Positions 17,393-27,652 of a stretch of 42,696 nucleotides of DNA are shown here, one piece after another. The position numbers and the translations under genes were made by a program. Every line of letters begins with the position of its first letter. The stretch's first letter is position 1. Below the pieces are notes generated by a model. That model did no database searches. It was not told the origin of the DNA and saw nothing but the letters and a program-made list of their open reading frames with translations. The DNA comes from Bacteroidota bacterium (GTDB taxonomy: Bacteria > Bacteroidota > Bacteroidia > Bacteroidales > VadinHA17). The stretch is taken from contig JAAYDB010000019.1 in the NCBI GenBank assembly GCA_012729475.1, positions 1 to 42,696 on the forward strand, in the 5' to 3' direction.

Positions 17393-19462
17393 ATGAAACT
17401 ATTTACTGTTCAGGCAATTATGATTCTTGCCGTGCTGGTTGTATCATGTAATGAAAATAAATCAACACAAGAAATAACAGTACCACATTCTTTGAACCAG
17501 CTCACTGAAAAGGAAAAAGCTGATGGTCTTATGACTCCGGAAGTATTATGGAAATTTGACAGATTAGGAAGCATAACTCTTTCTCCGGATGGTTCTACTC
17601 TTCTTTATACCGTTACTTCAACAAACCTTGATACGGAAACCTCTACAACAAATATTTTCAGTATCGCCCTTTCAGGAGGTGAACCCGTACAACTGACAAG
17701 TGCGGGAGGCAGTTCTCCTCAATGGATAAATAATGGCAAAGCAATAGCTTTTGTCGACAATGAAGGGAAACTGGTTCTGATGAATCCTGATGGATCAGTC
17801 ATCAACTGGGTGGAAGGTCTGGATGACTTCGAAAGCTACAAAATAGCTCCTTCCGGAGATAAGATCTGTTTCACACGGAGAGTTAAGCTTGAACAAACTG
17901 CCAATGAAAAACATAAGCTTCCAAATGCCCGGGTAAGGATAATAAACGATTTAATGTACAGACACTGGGATTCCTGGAGCGATTATTCCTACAGTCATAT
18001 TTTTACCGGCAATTTCAATGGGGAAAGTGTAACCAATATAAAGGATATAATGGAAGGTCAAAGGTTCGAATCACCTCTTGCTCCTTTCTTTGATGAAGGA
18101 GAAATAACATGGAGCCCTGATGGCAGACATATTGCCTACACAACAAAGAGATTGAGCGGGAGGGACTATGCCAGGAGTACCAATTCTGACATATTTCTTT
18201 TCGATGTAAGCACTGGCAACGAAGTAAATATAAGTGAAGGGAACAAAGGATATGACCGAAGTCCCGTTTTCTCCCCCGATGGCACAAAGATTGCGTACCA
18301 GAGTATGGAAAGAGACGGTTATGAATCAGACCTTAACAGACTTTTCGTTTACGACATTAAAACCGGCAAACGTAACTGGATAACCAGAGGATGGCAGTTT
18401 GATACAGGTAATATTAAGTGGTTTGATAATGAGAATCTCTATTTCACCTGTGCATATCTGGGCACATCACAGATCTTTAAAACGAGTATCAACGGGAAAG
18501 GAGTAGATAAGGTAACTGAGGGGAATCATGAGATTAACTCCTTTGAACTGGAATCAGGAAAAATGGCTGTCAACATTATGTCATTCGCCATGGCTCCGGA
18601 AATTGCCTCTGTAGATATCAGTACCGGAGAGATAAAGCAGATAAGCGGGATTAATGAAAATATCTATGAATCAATCAGGATGGGCCAATTTGAAGAAAAA
18701 TATATAAAGACAAGAGATGGACAGGATCTTCAGATGTGGGTCGTCTATCCTCCTGATTTTGACCCGTCAAAAAAATATCCGGCACTTCTGTTTTGTAACG
18801 GAGGTCCACAGAGCACCCTGGGGCCATTCTGGTCTTACCGCTGGAATTTTCAGATGATGGCAGCAAAAGGATATATTGTCTATGCTCCGAACAGAAGGGG
18901 TGTAGCAGGATTCGGGCAGGAATGGAAAGAACAGATATCCAGGGATTATGGAGGGAAAAATATGCAGGATTATCTGGATGCCACAGATGTTATGATGAAA
19001 GAACCTTATGTTGATACAGAAAAAGTAGGAGCTGTTGGCGCAAGTTACGGAGGTTATTCAGTGTTTTATCTTGCAGGTATTCATGGCGGAAGGTTTCAGG
19101 CTTTCATCTCTCACTGCGGTGTATTCAACTTCATCAGTGAATATGGTGCTACAGAAGAACTGTTCTTTCCCGACTGGGATTATGGAGGACCGTACTGGGA
19201 TCTTCCGGAAAGCTACAGGTTCTCACCTCATCTTAATGTTGGTAGTTGGGATACTCCAATACTTATTATAACGGGAGCCAATGATTTCAGAATCCCATAC
19301 ACGCAAAGTCTGGAAGCATTCACTGCGGCACAGCTTAATAATGTTCCAAGCAGGTTATTGTTTTTTGAAGATGAGTCTCACTGGGTATTAAAACCTCAGA
19401 ATTCAGTAATATGGCAAAGAGAGTTTTTTGAATGGCTCGAAACATATATGACAGGAACATGA
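17393..19462 (+). CDS. S9-family prolyl oligopeptidase lipoprotein
   Basis: The 689-residue protein has a lipoprotein signal with lipobox VVSC, followed by NENKSTQ. The N-terminal ~400 residues form a WD40-like/PD40 beta-propeller (repeats such as SPDGSTLLYT, SPDGRHIAYT and SPDGTKIAYQ). The C-terminal alpha/beta-hydrolase domain carries Ser551 in GASYGGY, Asp631 in GANDFRIPY and His663 in EDESHW, a complete catalytic triad. It is predicted to cleave dipeptides or acylated residues from small peptides in the periplasm; the fine subgroup (DPP-like or acylaminoacyl-peptidase) is not resolved. Confidence 0.9.
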   Translation: MKLFTVQAIMILAVLVVSCNENKSTQEITVPHSLNQLTEKEKADGLMTPEVLWKFDRLGSITLSPDGSTLLYTVTSTNLDTETSTTNIFSIALSGGEPVQLTSAGGSSPQWINNGKAIAFVDNEGKLVLMNPDGSVINWVEGLDDFESYKIAPSGDKICFTRRVKLEQTANEKHKLPNARVRIINDLMYRHWDSWSDYSYSHIFTGNFNGESVTNIKDIMEGQRFESPLAPFFDEGEITWSPDGRHIAYTTKRLSGRDYARSTNSDIFLFDVSTGNEVNISEGNKGYDRSPVFSPDGTKIAYQSMERDGYESDLNRLFVYDIKTGKRNWITRGWQFDTGNIKWFDNENLYFTCAYLGTSQIFKTSINGKGVDKVTEGNHEINSFELESGKMAVNIMSFAMAPEIASVDISTGEIKQISGINENIYESIRMGQFEEKYIKTRDGQDLQMWVVYPPDFDPSKKYPALLFCNGGPQSTLGPFWSYRWNFQMMAAKGYIVYAPNRRGVAGFGQEWKEQISRDYGGKNMQDYLDATDVMMKEPYVDTEKVGAVGASYGGYSVFYLAGIHGGRFQAFISHCGVFNFISEYGATEELFFPDWDYGGPYWDLPESYRFSPHLNVGSWDTPILIITGANDFRIPYTQSLEAFTAAQLNNVPSRLLFFEDESHWVLKPQNSVIWQREFFEWLETYMTGT

Positions 19463-19572
19463 TTTTTCAGAAATTGTACAAACAATAATAAAGATATGTA
19501 AGAGCTAAACGTTTACAGACGTGCAGGAAATTGTTAACTCTAAGGGATGTCTATATAAAATCATAGCTTTTA

Positions 19573-19616
19573 AACGGACATGGAGCCGGACAGGAGAACC
19601 TGTCCTTGTATCCGTT
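19573..19616. terminator. Stem-loop between S9 peptidase and miaA
   Basis: A perfect 7-bp stem GGACAGG/CCTGTCC with loop AGAA lies at 19588-19605, and an outer AACGGA/TCCGTT pair (19573-19578 and 19611-19616) can extend it. It lies between two convergent genes. T-runs are poor on both sides, so it is only a likely shared terminator. Confidence 0.5.
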
Positions 19617-19631
19617 CTTTCCTGAATAATA

Positions 19632-20564
19632 TCATTGTGCCAGTAATTCAATAACTGTTTTTACTTTTTGTTCCTTAGGGATTTTTTCTTCTATCCAATG
19701 AATAACAATCCCTTTTTTTCCCATACCCCTGAACCATGTCATCTGTCTCTTTGCAAACTGATGTATTGCAATCTCAAGAGATCTTTTCATTTCATTATAT
19801 TCCATTTTGCCGGTGAGATACAGTGTTATATATTTATATTCAAGTCCATAGTAAAGAAGAATTTCTTCCGGTACACCCTTATCCAGTAATCCTTTTACCT
19901 CATCTATCATTCCCGACGCCAGCCTTCTTTTGAGTCGTTCACTGATCCTTCTCCTCCTCTCTTCACGGTCTGTCATGATACCTACAACAAGAGGTTTAAG
20001 TACAGGCATCCTCGACATTTTTCGTGTTTTTAACCGTCTGGACTGTTCTATTTCAATGGCTCTGATAACCCGTTTTTTTGTATCAATATCAGTTGAATTA
20101 TGCAAATTTTTATATGTCTTCAATATTTTTATCAACTCTTCCATGGATTTCTTTTCAAGCTGTGCTCTCAATCCAATGTCTGGCTGCACTTCCATAATCT
20201 CATAAGCTCTTACCACACTGTCAAGATACATACCTGAGCCACCGCACACAACAGGAAATATATTTGCCTTTTTCAGCATTTTGAAGGTTGCAATGAAATC
20301 TCTCTGATATTCAAACAGATTATATTTATAACCCGGATCAACTATATCTATCAGATGATACCTGATATGCCTTTCAGGTGTGATATATTCATGGAAATCT
20401 TTCCCTGTTCCAATATCCATGCCTCTGTACACCTGACGTGAATCGGCACTGATTATCTCTCCATTGAGCCGGCCTGCAAGAGCAACAGCAAGAGATGTCT
20501 TCCCTGATGCCGTAGGTCCCGTCACTACAAGCATATCATATTTGATATCATCCTCCGTTAACAT
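19632..20564 (-). CDS. miaA: tRNA dimethylallyltransferase MiaA
   Basis: The 310-residue enzyme transfers the dimethylallyl group from DMAPP to N6 of A37 in tRNAs reading codons that begin with U. The P-loop-like GPTASGKT lies at 16-23. ISADSRQVYRGMDIGTGK is the tRNA/DMAPP motif, and AKRQMTWFRG is the C-terminal signature. DPGYKYNLFEYQRDF is the usual insertion start. The ATG at 20564 is supported by the family's N-terminus. It is divergent from smpB across 64 bases. Confidence 0.95.
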   Translation of the reverse strand: MLTEDDIKYDMLVVTGPTASGKTSLAVALAGRLNGEIISADSRQVYRGMDIGTGKDFHEYITPERHIRYHLIDIVDPGYKYNLFEYQRDFIATFKMLKKANIFPVVCGGSGMYLDSVVRAYEIMEVQPDIGLRAQLEKKSMEELIKILKTYKNLHNSTDIDTKKRVIRAIEIEQSRRLKTRKMSRMPVLKPLVVGIMTDREERRRRISERLKRRLASGMIDEVKGLLDKGVPEEILLYYGLEYKYITLYLTGKMEYNEMKRSLEIAIHQFAKRQMTWFRGMGKKGIVIHWIEEKIPKEQKVKTVIELLAQ

Positions 20565-20596
20565 ATAATAAGGTAATGAGATTACAGGCTAATTAG

Positions 20597-20608
20597 CGTA
20601 AATTTACC
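20597..20608. promoter_or_regulatory. Palindromic element CGTAAATTTACC, miaA/smpB side
   Basis: This is an identical 12-mer to the one before bcp. On the minus strand TAAATTTA sits ~35 bases before the miaA ATG and is one base from the -7 consensus, so it may be the miaA -7 box. Confidence 0.4.
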
Positions 20609-20616
20609 TATTTTTG
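20609..20616 (+). promoter_or_regulatory. Bacteroidetes -7 box for smpB
   Basis: TATTTTTG is an exact TAnnTTTG match 12 bases before the preferred smpB ATG. The leader would be only a few bases, so a nearly leaderless mRNA would result if it is used. Confidence 0.45.
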
Positions 20617-20628
20617 CCACTAATATTT

Positions 20629-21105
20629 ATGATTTTTGCCAAACTTTTGAAAAGCAAGACTGGAAATATAGTAATAAAGAATAAAAAGGCCTCTTATGAT
20701 TACGAGTTCCTTGATAAGTATATTGCAGGTATTCAGCTGACTGGCACCGAAATAAAATCAATACGCCTTGGAAAGGCTGCTCTTGCTGATTCCTATTGTT
20801 TTTTCAGGGAAGGAGAGCTATTCTTAAAGGGTATGCACATTGCTGAATACTGGTGGGGGAACCTTAATAATCATGATCCTTTGCGGGAACGCAAGATGCT
20901 ACTAACAAAGCGGGAACTGAGAAAAATTGAAAGAAAAATTAAAGAATCAGGCCTGACAATAATTGTTACAAAAGTATTTCTCAATGATCGTGGCCTTGCC
21001 AAGGCTGAGATAGCTGTATCAAAGGGCAAAAAAGAATATGACAAGCGTCAGTCAATAAAGAAAAAGGACTCCGAAAGGGAGCTGGACCGTCTAAGAAAAA
21101 AATAG
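20629..21105 (+). CDS. smpB: SsrA-binding protein SmpB
   Basis: The 158-residue protein binds tmRNA and takes it to stalled ribosomes. IKNKKASYDYEFLDKYIAG, GTEIKSIRLGKAALADSY and KMLLTKRELRKIE are diagnostic. The basic tail ends KKKDSERELDRLRKK, which enters the mRNA channel in trans-translation. ATG 20629 is chosen over the upstream TTG at 20614, which overlaps the promoter box; MIFAKLLKSKTG is a little longer than the usual N-terminus. The tmRNA gene itself is not in the window. It converges on the LOG-family gene with an 8-base gap. Confidence 0.95.
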   Translation: MIFAKLLKSKTGNIVIKNKKASYDYEFLDKYIAGIQLTGTEIKSIRLGKAALADSYCFFREGELFLKGMHIAEYWWGNLNNHDPLRERKMLLTKRELRKIERKIKESGLTIIVTKVFLNDRGLAKAEIAVSKGKKEYDKRQSIKKKDSERELDRLRKK

Positions 21106-21113
21106 CAGGGTAA

Positions 21114-21833
21114 TCAGAAATTCGGACTCAGCAGATATCTTGAGTAGAATTTGACGATCACATCAACAGCCTCATCTGAAGTATCAACTAAAGTAAAAAG
21201 ATTCATATCTTCCGGAGATATATTTCGTCCGGAGGCCAACATCTCTTCCCTGATCCAATCAACAAGTCCCTTCCAATATTTCACTCCGACAAGTACAATA
21301 GGGAATTTTCCTATTTTCTTGGTCTGGATCAGGGTAATAGCTTCAAAGAGTTCATCAAATGTTCCAAATCCGCCTGGTAATACAATGAATCCCTGTGCAT
21401 ATTTCATAAACATTACCTTTCTGACGAAGAAATGATCGAAGGTTATCAGTTTATCTGCATCAATATAACCATTGTGGCTTTGTTCAAAAGGGAGATCAAT
21501 ATTTATGCCTACTGATTTTCCTTTTCCTTTTTTTGCACCTTTATTTGCAGCTTCCATTATTCCGGGTCCTCCTCCTGTGATAACCCCATAACCTTTTTGT
21601 GTAAGCTTTAAAGCTATATCCTCTGCCAGGCGATAATATTTATTATTATGATGTGTTCTTGCCGAACCGAATATTGAGACACAGGGACCTATACGTGCCA
21701 GTTTTTCAAAACCTTCCACAAGTTCTGAAATGATTTTGAATACTCTCCAGGATTCGGTTGTATGAATTTCATGCCATGTTTTCTCCTTAAATGCATCTTT
21801 TATTAGATCCGCTGGTTTATCGTGTTTACCCAT
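21114..21833 (-). CDS. LOG-family Rossmann protein
   Basis: The 239-residue protein contains the LOG signature PGGFGTFDELFEAIT and the nucleotide-site segment GGGPGIMEAANKGAKKG. LOG proteins hydrolyse cytokinin riboside 5'-monophosphates or AMP-like nucleotides to the free base and ribose 5-phosphate, but many bacterial members have unconfirmed substrates. The N-terminal ~45 residues (KDAFKEKTWHEIHTTESW) are an extension typical of the larger bacterial subgroup. The ATG lies 18 bases after the uvrA stop, so it is probably the last gene of the transglycosylase-uvrA-LOG transcript. MiaA, nearby, makes isopentenyl-modified tRNA, but the two are on different transcripts. Confidence 0.85.
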   Translation of the reverse strand: MGKHDKPADLIKDAFKEKTWHEIHTTESWRVFKIISELVEGFEKLARIGPCVSIFGSARTHHNNKYYRLAEDIALKLTQKGYGVITGGGPGIMEAANKGAKKGKGKSVGINIDLPFEQSHNGYIDADKLITFDHFFVRKVMFMKYAQGFIVLPGGFGTFDELFEAITLIQTKKIGKFPIVLVGVKYWKGLVDWIREEMLASGRNISPEDMNLFTLVDTSDEAVDVIVKFYSRYLLSPNF

Positions 21834-21851
21834 GTTATAAAAAATTAAAAA

Positions 21852-24689
21852 TCAAATATACTTATTTTCCAATGCCGGCAATTCTGATCTTAGAAATAAT
21901 CCGGTATAGCTATTGTTGCAAAGAGCCAGTTCTTCGGGTGTACCTGAAAAAATAACTTCACCACCCTTCATGCCTCCCTCTTTTCCAAGGTCAACAACAT
22001 AATCGGCCATTTTAATGACATCCATGTTATGTTCAATCACTATCACTGTGTTTCCTCTGTCTACCAGTTTATTCAACACTTCAAGCAATACCCTGACATC
22101 TTCAAAATGAAGGCCTGTAGTCGGTTCATCGAGTATATAGAGTGTCTTTCCGGTATCCCGTCTGGCGAGTTCTGTCGCCAGTTTCACTCTCTGAGCCTCT
22201 CCACCGGAAAGTGTGGTTGATTGCTGACCCAGTCTGATATACCCTAAACCCACATCTTTCATTGTTTTTATTTTATGATATATAGAAGGGATATTCTCAA
22301 AGAAATCAACAGACATATTCACCGTCATATCCAATACATCACTGACAGACTGTCCTTTAAATTTCACCTCAAGTGTTTCGCGGTTATATCTTTTCCCGTT
22401 ACATTCAGTGCATGTGACAAATACATCGGGAAGAAAATTCATCTCAATAGTTTTAACACCGGCTCCCTGACACCCTTCACAACGACCTCCTTTTACATTG
22501 AAAGAGAACCTGCCTGCGCTGAAACCCCGGATCTTTGCCTCAGTCGTCTGTTCAAAAAGTTTCCTGATATCTGTAAAAACACCTGTATAAGTTGCGGGAT
22601 TTGACCTAGGGGTACGACCTATGGGAGACTGATCAATTTCTATTACCTTATCTACATTCTCAATTCCGCTTATCTCTCTGAAAGGAAGATACTGTTTTCC
22701 GGAATTATGAAAACGCCTGGCTAAAACAGGATGAAGAGTCTGGTTAATGAGAGATGATTTTCCACTACCCGAAACACCTGTAACACAGATTAAGGTTCCA
22801 AGAGGTATGATCAGATCTGCATTTTTCAGATTGTGTCCTGTTGCTCCGTAAAGACCCAAAAATTTACCATTACCTGTTCTTCGGGTTTCAGGGATATTGA
22901 ATTTTTTTGTCTTATTAAGGTAGGCCGAAGTAAGAGTATTTGCTTCCAAGATATCTTGGGGGCTTCCCTGAGCTACTAGCAATCCGCCATGAATACCTGC
23001 ACCGGGCCCCATGTCAATGATATGATCAGCCGACAGCATCATCTCTTTGTCGTGCTCAACAACAATAATTGAATTACCTGAATCCCTTAGTTTTTTTAGT
23101 GCTTCAATAAGGCGTCTGTTATCTCTCTGATGAAGGCCGATGCTGGGTTCATCCAGTATATAAAGTACATTTACCAGTTTAGACCCTATCTGTGTAGCCA
23201 GCCGTATCCTCTGGCTTTCTCCTCCGGAAAGAGTCCGGGCACCTCTGTTTAGTGAGAGGTAATCAAGACCTACATCAAGAAGGAAACCCAGTCTTGATCT
23301 GATCTCTTTTAATATCTCTGAAGCAATTTTTTGTTGTCTCGGACTCATCCTTTCTTCTATACCCTGAAGGAAATTATGCAATTCTCTCACATCCATTTGT
23401 GACAATTCGCCAATATTCCTGCCATCGATTCTGTACCAGAGAGCTTCTTTTTTCAACCTTTTACCCTTACACTCGGGACAAACAGAATACTGAATATACT
23501 GATCCCTGAGTTTTGTTCCGTTCCTTTTTCCATTAACTATCTCCATATTCCCGACATAGTTAACCACTCCCTCAAATGTGAGGGAATAATTTGAAGTCAT
23601 TCCCAACGGAGTATTTGATAACTTAAGTATCTCATCGGAGCCATACAGTACTTTTTTAAAAGTATCAGGAGGTATCTCTTTTATGGGAGTATCAAGAGTA
23701 AAACCGTTTTTTTCTGCAATAGCTTCTATCTGCCAGAAGATCCATGTGTTTTTGTATTTTCCCAGTGGCTCTATGCCTCCTTTTCTTATGCTAAGATCCG
23801 TGTCGGGTATCAGTTTTTTCTCATCTATTGAAGACACTTCTCCCAGTCCGTTACAATGGGGGCATGCTCCCTGGGGTGAGTTAAAGGAAAATGTATGAGG
23901 GGCAGGTTCACTATAAGACAGACCCGTCACAGGACACATCAGATTACGACTAAAGTATCTGGGTTCATTTGACTCGAGATCAAGAACAATCATTATACTA
24001 TCTCCCTGATCAAGAGCTGTTTTCACAGAATCAGACATTCTTTTATCGCTTACATCTCCGGTAATGAATTTATCTATTACAAGTTCTATATAATGATTTT
24101 TATACCGGTCAAGTTTCAAACCGGGTATGATCTGCCTTATCTCTCCGTCAATTCTCACTGACAGATAACCTTTTCTTCTGAGTTGCTCAAAAAGTTCCTT
24201 ATAATGCCCTTTACGTCCTTTTACCAGAGGAGCGAGAAAAAATACCTTTTTCCCGGCAAAACGGGTCTTTACCAACTCAATAATCTGGTCATCGGTGTAT
24301 TTAACCATTTTTTCACCGGAGGCATAAGACCAGGCCTCTCCTGCCCTGGCATACAGTAACCTGAGAAAATCATATATCTCAGTTATGGTTCCGACTGTTG
24401 ACCGGGGGTTTTTGTTCGTGCTCTTTTGCTCTATTGAAATCACCGGGCTCAGCCCTGTTATCTTATCGACATCGGGGCGTTCCATACTACCGAGAAATTG
24501 ACGGGCATACGACGACAAGGTTTCCATATACCTGCGTTGTCCTTCAGCATATATTGTGTCGAAAGCCAGTGATGATTTCCCGCTTCCGCTAAGGCCGGTA
24601 ATAACGACAAGTCTGTTACGTGGGATAATGACATCAATATCCTTCAGATTATGGACCCTGGCTCCCAGAACCTGGATTTCTTCACTCAT
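21852..24689 (-). CDS. uvrA: Excinuclease ABC subunit UvrA
   Basis: The 945-residue damage-recognition ATPase of nucleotide excision repair. The first P-loop GLSGSGKS lies at 32-39, and the second, GVSGSGKSS, near residue 640. The ABC signatures [12 protein letters not shown] and [12 protein letters not shown] are both present, and the two Walker B segments read [14 protein letters not shown] and [14 protein letters not shown]. The zinc modules are visible: CPHCNGLG...CPECKGKRL in the N-terminal half and CEGCQGAG...CTECNGKRY in the C-terminal half. ATG 24689 is preferred; the open frame extends to a TTG at 24710. It follows the transglycosylase gene after 21 bases. Confidence 0.97.
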   Translation of the reverse strand: MSEEIQVLGARVHNLKDIDVIIPRNRLVVITGLSGSGKSSLAFDTIYAEGQRRYMETLSSYARQFLGSMERPDVDKITGLSPVISIEQKSTNKNPRSTVGTITEIYDFLRLLYARAGEAWSYASGEKMVKYTDDQIIELVKTRFAGKKVFFLAPLVKGRKGHYKELFEQLRRKGYLSVRIDGEIRQIIPGLKLDRYKNHYIELVIDKFITGDVSDKRMSDSVKTALDQGDSIMIVLDLESNEPRYFSRNLMCPVTGLSYSEPAPHTFSFNSPQGACPHCNGLGEVSSIDEKKLIPDTDLSIRKGGIEPLGKYKNTWIFWQIEAIAEKNGFTLDTPIKEIPPDTFKKVLYGSDEILKLSNTPLGMTSNYSLTFEGVVNYVGNMEIVNGKRNGTKLRDQYIQYSVCPECKGKRLKKEALWYRIDGRNIGELSQMDVRELHNFLQGIEERMSPRQQKIASEILKEIRSRLGFLLDVGLDYLSLNRGARTLSGGESQRIRLATQIGSKLVNVLYILDEPSIGLHQRDNRRLIEALKKLRDSGNSIIVVEHDKEMMLSADHIIDMGPGAGIHGGLLVAQGSPQDILEANTLTSAYLNKTKKFNIPETRRTGNGKFLGLYGATGHNLKNADLIIPLGTLICVTGVSGSGKSSLINQTLHPVLARRFHNSGKQYLPFREISGIENVDKVIEIDQSPIGRTPRSNPATYTGVFTDIRKLFEQTTEAKIRGFSAGRFSFNVKGGRCEGCQGAGVKTIEMNFLPDVFVTCTECNGKRYNRETLEVKFKGQSVSDVLDMTVNMSVDFFENIPSIYHKIKTMKDVGLGYIRLGQQSTTLSGGEAQRVKLATELARRDTGKTLYILDEPTTGLHFEDVRVLLEVLNKLVDRGNTVIVIEHNMDVIKMADYVVDLGKEGGMKGGEVIFSGTPEELALCNNSYTGLFLRSELPALENKYI

Positions 24690-24710
24690 CTTATCTATAC
24701 TGTCAGTCAA

Positions 24711-25670
24711 TCAGTATGTTAGTTGCTTACCGATGTTGTTCCTCATCCCGTGAGCCGGGATCTTGATAACGTATTTCCTGTTCTGACGGTTCGTCAGATA
24801 AGGTTTTCTGAGCCAGGGGTTAAGTAATTTCAATAATTTGTAATTAGTACCGAAATAATCAGCAAAATGAGCAAAATTACTCACTGTAGTATCAACTTCT
24901 ACTTCGAAATACTCCAGTTCAGGATACAGCTCATCCCTGCTAATGGTAAAGCCATACTCTGAAGGATCAGATATTACAAGTTTGTAAGCCACTACCCTGA
25001 AGATATAACGGGCAGTTTCTTCATTCAGAAGAAGATCATAATAATTGTTCTGATTCTGTATTCTCATCTGTTCTTCAATACCGTTTCTTCCGCCGTTATA
25101 GGATGCAGCTGCGAGAGTCCAGCTACCATATTTTTCATATGACTTCTTCAGATAATCGCAAGCGAACTGAGTTGATTTTTCAAGATGATATCTCTCATCC
25201 ACCTCCTCATTAATCTCCATTCCGGCTTCTCTCCCTGTGGCTTTCATTATCTGCCAGAAACCTGTAGCACCAGCCGGAGAAATAACATTAGAAAATTCAC
25301 TCTCGGCAGCTACCATATATTTTAAGTCATCAGGGATATTATTTTCTGCAAGAATCTCTTCTATAACAGGAAAATATCTATTAGCCTTCTTGACTATCAG
25401 GATTGTCGAGGAATGACGGAATGCACTGGTTAATAATTCACGGTCAAGACTCTCCCAGGTATCAAAATTATGCAAGGGGACTTCTTCTCCGGCGAATGTC
25501 ATTTTCCCGGGCAGCTTGTATGGCATATTTGAGCTGACAGTATCACTTAAATTATGTTCCGGTCCGGCAGCACTGAATCCTTTGTTCCCAATCAGTATGG
25601 AAAACATGAAAATCACGGCGCTTATCAGGATAACTGATGCAAGCAGTGTCCTCCTGTAAGGTTTAGTCAT
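24711..25670 (-). CDS. Membrane-anchored lytic murein transglycosylase
   Basis: The 319-residue protein has an N-terminal membrane segment or uncleaved signal ([20 protein letters not shown]). The SLT-type domain carries catalytic Glu123 in AAESEFSN, followed by [16 protein letters not shown] and the AAASYNGG motif. It cleaves the MurNAc-GlcNAc bond of peptidoglycan with anhydro-ring formation. The layout resembles MltD, but no complete LysM repeat is seen; the C-terminus ends in [10 protein letters not shown], a possible LysM remnant or short LysM-like tail. It is probably first in an operon with uvrA and the LOG gene. Confidence 0.87.
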   Translation of the reverse strand: MTKPYRRTLLASVILISAVIFMFSILIGNKGFSAAGPEHNLSDTVSSNMPYKLPGKMTFAGEEVPLHNFDTWESLDRELLTSAFRHSSTILIVKKANRYFPVIEEILAENNIPDDLKYMVAAESEFSNVISPAGATGFWQIMKATGREAGMEINEEVDERYHLEKSTQFACDYLKKSYEKYGSWTLAAASYNGGRNGIEEQMRIQNQNNYYDLLLNEETARYIFRVVAYKLVISDPSEYGFTISRDELYPELEYFEVEVDTTVSNFAHFADYFGTNYKLLKLLNPWLRKPYLTNRQNRKYVIKIPAHGMRNNIGKQLTY

Positions 25671-25696
25671 AATAAAGCATAGTTAAAAACAAAGTG

Positions 25697-25704
25697 CAAA
25701 GGTA
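25697..25704 (-). promoter_or_regulatory. Bacteroidetes -7 box for transglycosylase-uvrA operon
   Basis: The minus strand reads TACCTTTG, an exact TAnnTTTG match, 27 bases before the transglycosylase ATG. It supports a transcript start separate from the upstream barrel gene. Confidence 0.55.
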
Positions 25705-25776
25705 ATATTTTTAACCCTTATAAGTAAATTTGTCAGAGTCAAAATGAGGAATAATTACAAAAGGGAAAAGGTACTA

Positions 25777-27099
25777 TCAGAATTTATATGTAATCCCTGA
25801 AAAGACACCAAATGAATAGGGGTGTATTTTTATGCCTTCCACAGAACTGACTGGATTAATGTAATATCTGAAAGTAGGTTCGAGATTAAAGGACAGGTTA
25901 TTTGAAAGATTATACTCCATACCCATTCCGAAAGAACTGCTGAATGAAATTAAATTAAGACCTTCTGTTTCTCCAATTTCATATCTGCGTCCCTCATAGG
26001 ATGTGTAGACAGAATTGTTAACCAGGAAATTAGAAGATACTCCTCCTATCAGATTAAAATCCAATGTTTTATCAACAAGTTTGTATCTAAGGACAAAAGG
26101 TAGTTCAAGATAAGCAAAGCTCTGATGGAGAGAATTATTGAGATATGTGAGATTGGCTTTTGCAGGATCGAATACATCGTTGGTATATCTTGTAAGAATT
26201 CTGTTAGCTGCAATATTATCAACAAGAAATACATCCGAATTATGTGTCTTTACCACGCCATTAGCAGTTCTTACTGAAAAATTAGGGTCACCTTTGGTAT
26301 AATCATACTGCTGAAAACCTCCATAGGTTGAGATTCCTGAAAGATCCTGGCCCACAGAGGAGTAATAGAGACCGGACTGTACGCTTAATCTTTTGTTTAT
26401 TTTATAGGATACTGCTACACCACCGGAATAAGAAAAAGCTGGTTGTTGCCCTGTTGTCATGGCTGAAGCGATACCCTCATTGCCGGAGATGAACCTGGAA
26501 TAATAAGCCGGAGAAGCCAGTGCTGCAATGGTCCATTTGCGTGTTTTAGGTCCGGGATCACCTACCGGTCCTGAAATATTTGAATTCTCAAATTGATTCA
26601 GTAAAAAATCTGTATTATTTTCGGGTGATGGCACTTCTTTTTTCGCCGGACCTGAAATATTTACAGGAGGCCTGATTTCAGATAATCCCTGAAAAATGAT
26701 CCTTTCTGTCCTTTTTACACCATCATTAACAGCAGGTATTGGCTGCTTCGTATTGTCTTGAAAAGATGCATCTGCAATCAAATCTGCATCGGAGGATTTT
26801 CTGGTGGAAGAAAAATACTGGTAATCAGCTGTATTAATAACAGGATTATCTGATTCCTGAAGTGTATTGGTCATATTATCTCCGTAACTGACCGGTAATT
26901 GCCTGCTGTATCTCATGATAAGCAATCCAAGAGAAACAAGTACAGCTATCATGGCAGCTGATCTTAAAATGATTAAAAGTCTGTCAGGTCTGTTGACAAG
27001 TGGCTGCAATGTATTCCAGACATCATTTGGTGGCAGGACTTCATGATCTTTAAGTCCGTTACGAAATAATAAATCTATATTTGCTTCCTGCCTATCCAT
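25777..27099 (-). CDS. Membrane-anchored barrel protein partnered with ECF sigma
   Basis: The 440-residue protein has three parts. Residues 1-38 are soluble and polar (LPPNDVWNTLQPLV). Residues ~40-63 form one transmembrane helix (IILRSAAMIAVLVSLGLLIM). After a Ser/Pro/Asn-rich linker to about residue 165, the rest has alternating strands, with SYKINKRLSVQSGLYYSSVG, NLSFNLEPTFRYYI and terminal SFGVFSGITYKF. This is the pattern of a PorT-like outer-membrane beta-barrel ending in an aromatic residue. Its start codon overlaps the stop of the ECF sigma gene (ATGGATAG), a position typical of anti-sigma factors. An anti-sigma role for the N-terminal segment is inferred only from position and topology; I see no known zinc anti-sigma motif. 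Confidence 0.72.
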   Translation of the reverse strand: MDRQEANIDLLFRNGLKDHEVLPPNDVWNTLQPLVNRPDRLLIILRSAAMIAVLVSLGLLIMRYSRQLPVSYGDNMTNTLQESDNPVINTADYQYFSSTRKSSDADLIADASFQDNTKQPIPAVNDGVKRTERIIFQGLSEIRPPVNISGPAKKEVPSPENNTDFLLNQFENSNISGPVGDPGPKTRKWTIAALASPAYYSRFISGNEGIASAMTTGQQPAFSYSGGVAVSYKINKRLSVQSGLYYSSVGQDLSGISTYGGFQQYDYTKGDPNFSVRTANGVVKTHNSDVFLVDNIAANRILTRYTNDVFDPAKANLTYLNNSLHQSFAYLELPFVLRYKLVDKTLDFNLIGGVSSNFLVNNSVYTSYEGRRYEIGETEGLNLISFSSSFGMGMEYNLSNNLSFNLEPTFRYYINPVSSVEGIKIHPYSFGVFSGITYKF

Positions 27100-27652
27100 T
27101 GGATACTTTTTTCTTAATCCCTGTATAAGAGCTGACTCTCCTCTGGAGGATTATTCTAGCCCGTGACAGGTTCGATTTGGATGTTCCCTCGGAAATATTG
27201 ACCATTTTGCTTATCTCCTTATGAGAATATCCTTCAATAGCATAAAGGTTAAAGACCATCCTGTATTTAGGAGGCAATTCCCTTATAATCTCAAGGAGAT
27301 CCGATGCCTCAAGCCCTGCATAATCCTCACTATCAGGCTCTGCACCAAACTCCTGAAGAGCTTCAATATCATCCACGCGGTATAGGTTATATTTGCCCCT
27401 GTATCTCTCAAGAGCGGTATTCACCATTATTCTCCGCATCCATCCTTCAAAAGAACCTTCAAACTTGTAATGATTGAGATTTGCAAAAATTTTGATGAAT
27501 CCTTCCTGCAGGATATCCCTTGCCTCTTCATCATTACCGGAATATTGCAGGCATACGGCATATAATTTCGCTGAATGCCGTCTGTAAAGGAGTTCCTGGT
27601 CTCTCCTGTTACCATTAAGACAACCACTTATTATATTTTTGATATCTGGCAA
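27092..27652 (-). CDS. ECF-type RNA polymerase sigma-70 factor
   Basis: The protein has sigma region 2 (ARDILQEGFIKIFANLNHY, then FEGWMRRIMVNTALERYR) and region 4 (LPPKYRMVFNLYAIEGYSHKEISKMV, with NISEGTSKSNLSRARIIL as helix-turn-helix). There is no region 1 or 3, so it is an extracytoplasmic-function sigma factor. The frame is open to a TTG at 27691, but the added residues (MFVFLYQSLRLLT) are hydrophobic and unlike the family. I prefer TTG at 27652 (MPDIKNIISGCLNG), giving 186 residues; no ATG is available, so the start is uncertain. The overlapping downstream barrel protein is the likely regulator. Confidence 0.85.
   Translation of the reverse strand: MPDIKNIISGCLNGNRRDQELLYRRHSAKLYAVCLQYSGNDEEARDILQEGFIKIFANLNHYKFEGSFEGWMRRIMVNTALERYRGKYNLYRVDDIEALQEFGAEPDSEDYAGLEASDLLEIIRELPPKYRMVFNLYAIEGYSHKEISKMVNISEGTSKSNLSRARIILQRRVSSYTGIKKKVSNG

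Noticed and set aside
17950-18290. Minus-strand frames inside the S9 peptidase and similar 60-120-codon frames elsewhere
   Set aside because: They lie opposite well-supported genes, show no family motif and have Cys/His/Ser-rich translations typical of antisense shadows.
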